From CAYWNK01 sp964459495 (GTDB lineage: Bacteria > Planctomycetota > UBA1135 > GCA-002686595), in the NCBI GenBank assembly GCA_964459495.1, contig CAYWNK010000322.1:1-6528 (forward strand): a stretch of 6,528 nucleotides of DNA, in the 5' to 3' direction. The number at the start of each line of letters is the position of its first letter. The first letter of the stretch is position 1. Below the pieces are notes generated by a model. The model saw nothing but the letters and a program-made list of their open reading frames with translations, was not told where the DNA came from and ran no database searches. Below are positions 1-4,707 of this stretch, piece after piece. The position numbers and the translations under genes are program-made.

Positions 1-71
1 TGTCGTGCGCCTCCACACGATACGACGAAGGTGTTCCCGAAAATGTGCCCCAGAAGTTCTAACTCAGGACA

Positions 72-1050
72 CTAGTGCAGGGGCTGACCAAGAGCGTCTT
101 GGAACAGGTCTACGAACTGGACTTCGCAGGCTTCTCGTACGGATGCCGACCAGGACGAGGGCCCCATGGGGCCCTCGACGCATTGGCTACGGCAGTCAAG
201 AGGCACAAGGTGAGCTGGGTGCTCGACGCGGACATCCGTGGTTTCTTCGATGCCATCGACCACGATCGTCTGATGAGTCTTGTCGAGCACCGGATAGGTG
301 ACCAGCGTGTCCTACGCCACTTGAAGAAGTGGCTGAATGCGGGCGTGCTGGAGAACGGGAAGAAGCATCGCGCGGCTTACGGAACGCCGCAGGGAGGGAG
401 TATCAGCCCTCTGCTGGCGAACGTGTACATGCACTATGCCTTCGACCTATGGGTGACGGCCTGGAGGAAAGACGTGGCGCGCGGCGAAGTGTACTTCGTG
501 CGGTATGTGGATGACTTCGTGGTCTGTTTCCGGTACGAGGACGATGCGCGGCGCTTCCTGGAAGCGCTGAAGGAGCGACTTGCGGCCTTCCATCTCGAGC
601 TCCATCCCGACAAGACGCGCGGGACTCGAATTCGGCCGCTTCGCGGACGGATCTCGCCGACGACGCGGCGAGGGTAAGCCCGAGACCTTCAACTTTCTGG
701 GCTTCACGCACTACTGCACGAAGACGCGGAAGGGGAAGTTTCAGGTCGGTCGCAAGACTCAGCGAACGAAGGCCCAGGCCAAGCTCAAGATCTTGAAAGA
801 GCAACTTCGGAAACGAATGCACATGCCGATCCCAGAGGTCGGCACGTGGCTCGCAAGGGTCTTGCGCGGGCACTACCAGTACTACGGTGTACCCGGCAAC
901 AGCGCGGCCATGGAGCTGTATCGTGACCGCATCTCTCGGCTGTGGTACACGGTGCTCCGGCGCCGGAGTCACAAGGGCCGCCTCCGCTGGGATCGGATGA
1001 ACCAGCAGCTTCGCCGCTGGCTTCCTCGCCCTCATATCGCTCACCCCTGA
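72..1050 (+). pseudogene. ltrA: Group II intron reverse transcriptase/maturase, 5'-truncated and frameshifted
   Basis: The family reverse-transcribes and helps splice its own group II intron. Homology begins abruptly at Leu-Val-Gln (72-80) within the RT domain; no frame in bases 1-71 gives the expected preceding residues, so the N-terminal RT blocks are missing. Visible motifs are FSYGCRPGRG, the motif A aspartates in DADIRGFFDAIDH (about 225-263), GTPQGGSISPLLANVY (381-428) and the catalytic YVDD box (504-515), where group II enzymes usually have YADD. The frame holds through HPDKTR (603-620), then shifts: the text resumes as EFGRFADGS (628 on) and continues through GKPETFNFLGFTH and the maturase domain X (HYQYYGVPGN) to a TGA at 1048-1050. 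Seven bases separate KTR and EFGRF where six would keep frame, so one extra base in the 621-623 GGG run explains it. After the TGA the same frame reads PDARFDVNHPR up to a TAG (1084-1086), resembling family C-termini as I remember them, so the TGA may also be premature. Intron domains V and VI follow. No HNH endonuclease domain is visible. I am confident of the family and fairly confident it is non-functional unless the shift is a sequencing error. Confidence 0.9.
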
Positions 1051-1086
1051 CCGGACGCCCGCTTCGACGTCAACCACCCGAGGTAG

Positions 1087-1119
1087 GAGCCCAGTGCGGT
1101 AGTGCCGCTCGCTGGGATC
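1087..1119 (+). ncRNA. Group II intron domain V
   Basis: A 33-nt hairpin lies 36 bases after the maturase stop. The outer arms are GAGCCCAG and CTGGGATC, and the inner stem is GCGG against CCGC around a short UAGUG loop. The AGC triad near the 5' base and the two-part stem with an internal bulge match domain V, the catalytic heart of group II introns. The position directly downstream of a maturase frame supports the call. The domain looks intact although the protein gene is broken. I could not run a covariance model. Confidence 0.8.
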
Positions 1120-1122
1120 TGA

Positions 1123-1159
1123 GCGGGGGGCTCCGGGTAACCGGAGTCCCTACCGCGAC
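1123..1159 (+). ncRNA. Group II intron domain VI and predicted intron 3' end
   Basis: The stem forms from GCGG, GGGG and CTCCGG (1123-1136), a GTAA tetraloop (1137-1140), and CCGGAG, TCCC, then unpaired TA, then CCGC (1141-1156). The unpaired A at 1152 is the candidate branch-point adenosine on the 3' side of the helix. The trailing GAC (1157-1159) gives the usual intron ending in AY, placing the 3' splice junction after about 1159. Domain VI supplies the branch nucleotide for lariat formation. The linker to domain V is three bases. The exact junction cannot be confirmed without the 5' exon or an empty site. Confidence 0.75.
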
Positions 1160-1166
1160 AGAACGG

Positions 1167-1197
1167 GGCCCACCCGGCCCAAAGAGTTGGGTGGGCC
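1167..1197. terminator. Inverted repeat, possible terminator between convergent genes
   Basis: GGCCCACCC (1167-1175) and GGGTGGGCC (1189-1197) are perfect 9-bp arms around a 13-base loop. The hairpin starts 8 bases after the predicted intron end and lies 48 bases beyond the stop of the convergent PDZ gene, where a terminator for that operon would be expected. Neither side has a real T-tract (TTG on the + side, CCGTTCTG on the - side), so an intrinsic terminator is possible but not well supported. Confidence 0.4.
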
Positions 1198-1244
1198 TTG
1201 CCAGGCCGGGGCCGACGGACGCTCCAGCCCTGAGCCCGGCGGCG

Positions 1245-2462
1245 CTAGCCTCGGCGCGCGCGCCAGGAGATGATCCAGAAGAGCCGGTAGCGGCTGCTGG
1301 TCAGTCCGTGTTCGACCTCGAACATGCCAAACGGCAGGATGGAGAGTTCGGACGTTTTCAGTCGATCGCGGCTGGAGGAGGGGTGAATGCGCGAGCGGTA
1401 GTTGAAGCCGACTTGGATGATGAAGTCGAGGAACGAGATGGACTTGCGCGCGAGGTTGGCGTCGTAGTCCACCAGGATCGGGATGTAGAACTCAGAGCTG
1501 TCTTCCAGGCCTTCGGTGACCTTCATCTCGGCCGTATGGGGACCGAGAGGACCATCGACTGCGAGCTGTAGAGCACGGGGGCGGCTGCCAGTGCCAGAGA
1601 GCTGAACGTTGGCCAAGTCCTGGGCGGCACTGCTCGAGTAGCGTTCGCGCGTGCGCTCAGCGACGGCGCGGCGTAGGTCGACGAGCGTGGTCACGGGCGA
1701 GTTGTCGCACTGCCGCACCCGGTCCCCCATGCGAAAGCCGGCGTCGTAGGCGGGTGAGCCCGAGAGGATGCCGCTGACCAGGACCACGGGCCGGTTCTCC
1801 CCAAAGATGGATTGGGCGAGAGGGGCGGGGACTTCGGCGGCCTGGAGGCCCGTGAAGGACTGGACACCAGGTGAGTGCTCAAGCTCGATCGAGTCGGTCT
1901 TGGAGCTGCGCACCTCGCCGGGGGATGGAATCACCTGCAGCTCGGTGGGCGTGCGACCCACGTCGAGATTGCGGCGGGGCTGGAGGATCGCCGACATGTC
2001 GAGGGGTTCGCCGGGGAGACCGTTGGTCCGCAAGAGGTCCGCGAATTGTTCGGGGCTGTTCACCTTGGTGCCGGCAACCGTCATCACGATGTCGCCTGCC
2101 CGCAATCCCGCGTCGAATGCCGCGCCCTGGGCGTCCACCTGCTCCACCCAAACCCCGGTCCAGGCGGGGGTGCCTACGTTCTCCGCACGTTCGCGGTTCA
2201 CCGCCACCAGAGTGGCGCCGATACGTGGAACGATGCGCAGCGTCGACTGCGTGATCTCGATGCGAGGCGCCTCTCCACGGCCGGGGTGCAGGTGCCATTC
2301 AGAGCGCGTTCCATTTTTGTCTTCTAGCTCCGCGAGGAGCACCCCCCTCTGTCGGGTGGAGTGGCTGGTGTGGCTGGTGCGCATGCCGAACTCGATACTG
2401 CAGCCGGCAAGGCAGGGGAGGAAAAGAACGAGAAGGCAGAGCTGACGGAAGGCTTGATGCAT
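1245..2462 (-). CDS. Lipoprotein with two PDZ domains
   Basis: A 405-residue protein starting ATG and ending TAG. Residues 1-21 are a lipoprotein signal: polar start, hydrophobic LCLLVLFLPC, then lipobox LAGC with Cys21 as the lipidated residue, so the mature protein should be anchored outside the inner membrane. Two PDZ-like modules follow. The first is near residues 101-160 (GVWVEQVDAQGAAFDAGLRAGD, then a Pro-Glu-Gln-Phe helix). The second is near 225-300 (VVLVSGILSGSPAYDAGFRMGD, then a VDLRRAV helix). Both have the Ala-Gly-Leu/Phe-Arg-x-Gly-Asp signature seen in DegP, RseP and Tsp-type PDZ domains. No protease catalytic motif is visible. The last ~95 residues are unrecognised and end in an aromatic/basic tail (FWIISWRARRG). 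It is third in a unit with an ECF sigma factor and its anti-sigma factor, 86 bp after the latter, with a possible promoter of its own. I infer a role in sensing or in presenting substrate to regulated proteolysis; direct function is unknown. No clear Shine-Dalgarno site precedes the start. Confidence 0.88.
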   Translation of the reverse strand: MHQAFRQLCLLVLFLPCLAGCSIEFGMRTSHTSHSTRQRGVLLAELEDKNGTRSEWHLHPGRGEAPRIEITQSTLRIVPRIGATLVAVNRERAENVGTPAWTGVWVEQVDAQGAAFDAGLRAGDIVMTVAGTKVNSPEQFADLLRTNGLPGEPLDMSAILQPRRNLDVGRTPTELQVIPSPGEVRSSKTDSIELEHSPGVQSFTGLQAAEVPAPLAQSIFGENRPVVLVSGILSGSPAYDAGFRMGDRVRQCDNSPVTTLVDLRRAVAERTRERYSSSAAQDLANVQLSGTGSRPRALQLAVDGPLGPHTAEMKVTEGLEDSSEFYIPILVDYDANLARKSISFLDFIIQVGFNYRSRIHPSSSRDRLKTSELSILPFGMFEVEHGLTSSRYRLFWIISWRARRG

Positions 2463-2496
2463 GGTGAAGGCGCTGGTGGGGGGGCGTTGGCGGAGA

Positions 2497-2523
2497 CACG
2501 AATCGCAGCGCGAATCAGTTCCA
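2497..2523 (-). promoter_or_regulatory. Candidate ECF-type promoter upstream of the PDZ lipoprotein gene
   Basis: Read on the - strand, TGGAAC (2523-2518) is followed by 17 bases and then CGTG (2500-2497). This fits the general ECF promoter layout of an AAC -35 element and a CGT -10 element. It lies in the 86-bp gap after the anti-sigma gene, with the PDZ start codon about 35 bases downstream. It resembles the candidate ahead of the sigma gene, but its spacer is one base longer. Found by eye, so chance occurrence is possible. Confidence 0.38.
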
Positions 2524-2548
2524 GGAATGTCGAGAAAGGGAGGGATCC

Positions 2549-3736
2549 CTACATCCGCAGGCGTGGACCGGCGTCGGCGATGCGTTCACCGTTGGCGGCC
2601 CACCAGGCGCCCCAGCGCTCCCTGGGACTGCGCGGGTCTTCGGTCTCTTTGTTGCGTCGTGCAAAGAGACGACGGTCCTGCCGGGGCACGGGCACCTCGA
2701 TCAACAGGGGGGCGAGGGTTTCGTCGGCCTCGGCGGCGCCCCGAATGCTGTCGAGCCGGCGTTCAACCACGGCTACGAGGGAGGGATCGGGGTCGCTCAG
2801 CTTGGTCAAGAGCAGAGGAACCACCTTGCTCAAGGGGCCCTGGGCGCTGATCGAAATCCGGCCGGGACCGCGGTCGACCCGGATCGAGGCCTCGGACAGA
2901 GGATGGGAGCGATCCGCGAACCGCGCCACCGGCCGGGCCCGCCGGGCGGGTGGCTCCTGTGGGGCGATCGAATCCACGCTTGGTTCGCTTGTGGGGAGGC
3001 TCGCGCCGCTTGCATCCGCCAGGAGAGCGGGGGAGGACAGCAGCCCGTGGAGCTCGCCCTGGGTCTGGGCAACGAAGCGCATATTCTGGGCGAAGCTGGC
3101 CAGGGCCCTCGCGCTGGCGACTGGATCGGGCTTTCGTTCCCGGTCGCGATATTCAATGCGTAGGACCTCGACCGGGACCTCGACTTCGACGAGCCGCTCG
3201 ACTGGGACTTCCACCGGCACCTCGATGCGCACCTCCACTGGGACTTCGATCGGTACTTCCACAGGCACCTCGCGATCGACGTAGCGGATCTTGACCTCGG
3301 GAGCGGAGGCCACCTCCTCTGCACCAGCGCCGGCCGGGACCTGTGGCGCCGCCGCGGGGAATAGGAGGAGCCCGGCCGCGGTGGCGATTGCACCGGCGGC
3401 GAGAGCGATCAGGTGCGTTGCGACCTGACGACTCCGCCCCGCGGCCGGAGGGGTGTGCGCGGAAGCTGGGGCGGGGACGGCGAGGGGCAAGGGGGCGCCC
3501 CCGGAGGACTCCGACTCGGCCTGATCGACGGCCGCCAGCAGCAGCGCCTGGAGTTCGGTGCTGGTGGCCCGGTGCGGGATGGCCCGAAGGTCCTCGATGG
3601 AACGCTCGAACACTCGCCATTCGGCTTGGCAGGCGGAGCAGGATGCGACATGTCGGTCCAGCCGGTCCAGGCTGGCGGAATCTAGGTCGCCGTCCATGCG
3701 TTCGGCAAAGAGATCGCGGGCTTGGCTGCAGTTCAT
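2549..3736 (-). CDS. Transmembrane zinc-finger anti-sigma factor with Pro-Val-Glu stalk
   Basis: A 395-residue protein starting 13 bp after the sigma gene, the classic sigma/anti-sigma pair. Residues 1-50 form a zf-HC2 type domain with Cys3, His29, Cys33 and Cys36, which in this family coordinates zinc and holds the cognate sigma factor. An Ala/Pro-rich linker leads to one membrane helix at about 107-128 (HLIALAAGAIATAAGLLLF). The outer part opens with a charged, regularly repeating segment (about 157-191) of Val-Pro-Val-Glu units ending in RIEYRDRERK, probably an extended stalk. Next come a helix-forming stretch (205-245), a basic/Pro linker, and a HEAT-like segment (VPLLLTKLSDPDPSLVAVVERRLDSI, 306-331). 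The C-terminus carries RERWGAWWAANGERI, a Trp-rich motif I associate with HEAT-repeat proteins of planctomycetes. At 395 residues it is much longer than simple ZAS anti-sigma factors. Likely role: inner-membrane anchor that sequesters the adjacent sigma factor until an envelope cue releases it. The domain calls are from visual motif recognition. Confidence 0.88.
   Translation of the reverse strand: MNCSQARDLFAERMDGDLDSASLDRLDRHVASCSACQAEWRVFERSIEDLRAIPHRATSTELQALLLAAVDQAESESSGGAPLPLAVPAPASAHTPPAAGRSRQVATHLIALAAGAIATAAGLLLFPAAAPQVPAGAGAEEVASAPEVKIRYVDREVPVEVPIEVPVEVRIEVPVEVPVERLVEVEVPVEVLRIEYRDRERKPDPVASARALASFAQNMRFVAQTQGELHGLLSSPALLADASGASLPTSEPSVDSIAPQEPPARRARPVARFADRSHPLSEASIRVDRGPGRISISAQGPLSKVVPLLLTKLSDPDPSLVAVVERRLDSIRGAAEADETLAPLLIEVPVPRQDRRLFARRNKETEDPRSPRERWGAWWAANGERIADAGPRLRM
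3164..3268 (-). repeat. Tandem in-frame repeat encoding the Val-Pro-Val-Glu stalk
   Basis: Within the anti-sigma gene, units of about 12 to 18 bases built on GTSCCGGTSGAG-like codons repeat in frame, giving VPVEVPIEVPVEVRIEVPVEV and variants (residues 157-191). The copies have drifted at third positions (GTT/GTC/GTG, CCA/CCG/CCT), so the peptide rather than the DNA seems to be conserved. The complementary strand reads as Thr/Ser-rich nonsense. Such arrays can gain or lose units by slippage, which would change stalk length. Confidence 0.8.
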
Positions 3737-3749
3737 GGGTGGTCTAGGG

Positions 3750-4322
3750 CTAGGGCTGGGCTTCGGCGCGACCGTCCGGGGTGTCGAATTCCGTCAATGG
3801 TCCGTAGGCGGCGCGGAACAGGTGGCGGCCCCGGTGGACGCGGGACTTGGCGGTCCCCAGGGCCACGCCAAGGGCTTCGGCGCATTCCTGATAGGTGAGC
3901 TGTTCGATGTCCACGAGGATGAGGGCGGTTCGGTGGGGTTCGGCCACTTGGCTAAGAGCCGCGTCGATCGCTTCCCTGCTGATCTGGGCGGCGACTTCGG
4001 GGGCCTGGCCTGGGACCTGTTCCACGTATTTGAGCGGGCTGCGACCCCGTCGGCGCTGCTCGTCTCGGGCGCCGTTCAGGACGATGGCGAAGAGCCAGGA
4101 GCGGAAGCTCCTGCCCTCGGAGTAGCGCGGCATCGCCCGATAAACCCTCACCCAGGACTCCTGGGCTAGGTCCAGGGCCAGGTGGTGGTCACCCAGGCGT
4201 CGCTCCAGGACGGCCACAACCCTGCCTCCGTAACGGAGCACGAGTTCCTCGAAGGCACGGCGGGAGCCGCCCGCCGCTTGGGCGGCAAGGTCCTCATCAG
4301 GGATTGGAAGGGCGCGCAACAT
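3750..4322 (-). CDS. ECF-family RNA polymerase sigma factor
   Basis: A 190-residue protein, typical length for the group 4 (ECF) sigma-70 family, which directs RNA polymerase to stress or envelope promoters. Region 2 spans about residues 20-92: FEELVLRYGGRVVAVLERRL, then DLAQESWVRVYRAMPRY and SFRSWLFAIVLNGARDEQRRR, the core-binding and -10-reading helices. Region 4 spans about 116-170: ISREAIDAALSQVAEPHRTALILVDIEQLTYQECAEAL then GTAKSRVHRGRHLF, the helix-turn-helix that reads the -35 element. The linker holds no region 3, as expected for ECF factors, and there is no C-terminal extension. The ATG at 4322 is preceded by no clear Shine-Dalgarno, but it gives the normal N-terminus (PDEDLAAQAAGG). 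Its stop is 13 bp before the anti-sigma gene, so the two are surely cotranscribed. A promoter-like motif upstream suggests autoregulation. The ECF subgroup cannot be assigned by eye. Confidence 0.95.
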   Translation of the reverse strand: MLRALPIPDEDLAAQAAGGSRRAFEELVLRYGGRVVAVLERRLGDHHLALDLAQESWVRVYRAMPRYSEGRSFRSWLFAIVLNGARDEQRRRGRSPLKYVEQVPGQAPEVAAQISREAIDAALSQVAEPHRTALILVDIEQLTYQECAEALGVALGTAKSRVHRGRHLFRAAYGPLTEFDTPDGRAEAQP

Positions 4323-4351
4323 GGGGCAGGCGGGTCACGGGGCGTCCCGGC

Positions 4352-4377
4352 TACGTCCCAGAGCCAGGGGAGTTCCC
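4352..4377 (-). promoter_or_regulatory. Candidate autoregulated ECF promoter of the sigma operon
   Basis: On the - strand, GGGAAC (4377-4372) is followed by exactly 16 bases and CGTA (4355-4352), matching the usual ECF arrangement of an AAC -35 element and a CGT -10 element. The sigma start codon is 29 bases downstream of the -10, leaving a short leader. ECF factors commonly activate their own operon, which supports the call. A second GGGGAAC lies six bases further upstream but would be badly spaced. Not tested statistically. Confidence 0.47.
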
Positions 4378-4548
4378 GTTCCCCGGGGAAAATTACCGGA
4401 ATCCGATCTGCGCAGGGTCAGGGGCGCTTTCACAACTGCTGCCGGTCAGGGGGGCGAGCCTGGGAACGTGTCCCTTGCCATAAATCGATGGCCAGGACGT
4501 GTCCAGATTCTCCGTTTCGATTCGCCCGAAAGAACCCAACGCTCCGTG

Positions 4549-4564
4549 GAGCTAGGCGTAGCTC
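4549..4564. repeat. Palindrome GAGCTA-GGCG-TAGCTC, possible operator
   Basis: Perfect 6-bp arms around a 4-base centre, lying 144 bases ahead of the AAA start codon. Its right half overlaps CGTAGC (4557-4562), the same six bases that form the -10 region of the sigma promoter candidate. On the + strand this CGTAGC is 16 bases after CCCAAC (4535-4540), a poor -35 match. It may be a binding site for a dimeric regulator, a weak ECF promoter, or chance. Confidence 0.3.
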
Positions 4565-4572
4565 GTTATCGA

Positions 4573-4617
4573 CCAGGCGAGCGAGCGAGTATGTAACTGC
4601 GGAATGCAATCGCCTGG
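4573..4617. repeat. 8-bp inverted repeat around a 29-base spacer
   Basis: CCAGGCGA (4573-4580) and TCGCCTGG (4610-4617) are exact reverse complements. The left arm runs directly into GCGA repeats. In RNA it could form a long-looped hairpin in the 5' leader of the AAA gene if transcription starts upstream of it. Confidence 0.35.
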
Positions 4618-4627
4618 CGGATGTACG

Positions 4628-4643
4628 CTCGCCTTGTGGCGAG
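4628..4643 (+). promoter_or_regulatory. Small hairpin upstream of the AAA gene
   Basis: CTCGCC (4628-4633), TTGT loop and GGCGAG (4638-4643) form a compact six-pair GC-rich stem, extendable by one G-T pair. No T-tract follows, so it is not a standard terminator. It ends 64 bases before the AAA start codon and could be a leader structure or a protein-binding site. Confidence 0.3.
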
Positions 4644-4696
4644 TCGGCATTTCTACCTAGGTATGGTTCTCTCCTAACCACAAACAACATGACTTC

Positions 4697-4701
4697 AGAG
4701 G
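4697..4701 (+). promoter_or_regulatory. Ribosome binding site deciding the AAA gene start
   Basis: AGAGG lies six bases ahead of the GTG at 4708. It supports this non-ATG start; the nearby ATG at 4689 is out of frame. It is the clearest Shine-Dalgarno-like site in the window. Confidence 0.55.
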
Positions 4702-4707
4702 TACGTA

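Larger units (their letters stand above)
4323..4707. other. 385-bp divergent intergenic region with several inverted repeats
   Basis: No convincing gene lies here: the open frames that cross it lack recognisable motifs and sensible starts. It separates the divergent sigma and AAA genes. From left to right it holds the sigma promoter candidate, two ACGTGTCC boxes 31 bp apart (4466-4473 and 4497-4504), a 16-bp palindrome GAGCTA-GGCG-TAGCTC (4549-4564), three GCGA units (4577-4588), a CCAGGCGA/TCGCCTGG inverted repeat (4573-4580 and 4610-4617), and a CTCGCC-TTGT-GGCGAG hairpin (4628-4643). The right part from about 4475 on is more AT-rich than the flanking genes. I cannot assign a clear housekeeping promoter for the AAA gene. 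Confidence 0.6.

Noticed and set aside
72..1050. Possible defence-type reverse transcriptase (retron, DRT or Abi)
   Set aside because: The FSYGCRPGRG, GTPQGGSISPLLANVY, NFLGFTH and HYQYYGVPGN motifs plus domains V and VI identify a group II intron maturase.
403..1077. 224-codon - strand open frame antisense to the maturase
   Set aside because: Clearly the shadow of the well-conserved RT text on the other strand.
1087..1197. Assignment of the intron to class C because of a nearby hairpin
   Set aside because: Class C introns insert after a terminator stem in the 5' exon, whereas this hairpin is on the 3' side; the class cannot be decided from the visible part.
942..1571. + strand open frame spanning the intron end into the PDZ gene
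   Set aside because: It covers domains V and VI and the antisense of the PDZ gene; its composition is Gly/Pro/Ala-rich with no motif.
2541..2550. AGGGATCCCT palindrome at the anti-sigma stop codon
   Set aside because: Only 10 bp and partly within the coding end; too short to argue a function.
2361..3284. Long + strand open frame with a Thr/Ser/Gly repeat tail
   Set aside because: It is the complement of the anti-sigma gene and the Val-Pro-Val-Glu repeat. It crosses two real genes and has no recognisable domain.
3130..3300. Regular repeats that could suggest a CRISPR array
   Set aside because: Units are short, imperfect, in frame and encode Val-Pro-Val-Glu; there are no unique spacers and no cas genes.
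4321..4596. 91-codon + strand frame in the divergent intergenic region
   Set aside because: No Shine-Dalgarno site, no motif, Arg/Pro/Gly-rich, and it overlaps the sigma promoter candidate.
4430..4690. 86-codon - strand frame in the divergent intergenic region
   Set aside because: No recognisable motif; it runs through the inverted repeats and ends without any relation to the sigma gene. A small unknown gene cannot be fully excluded.
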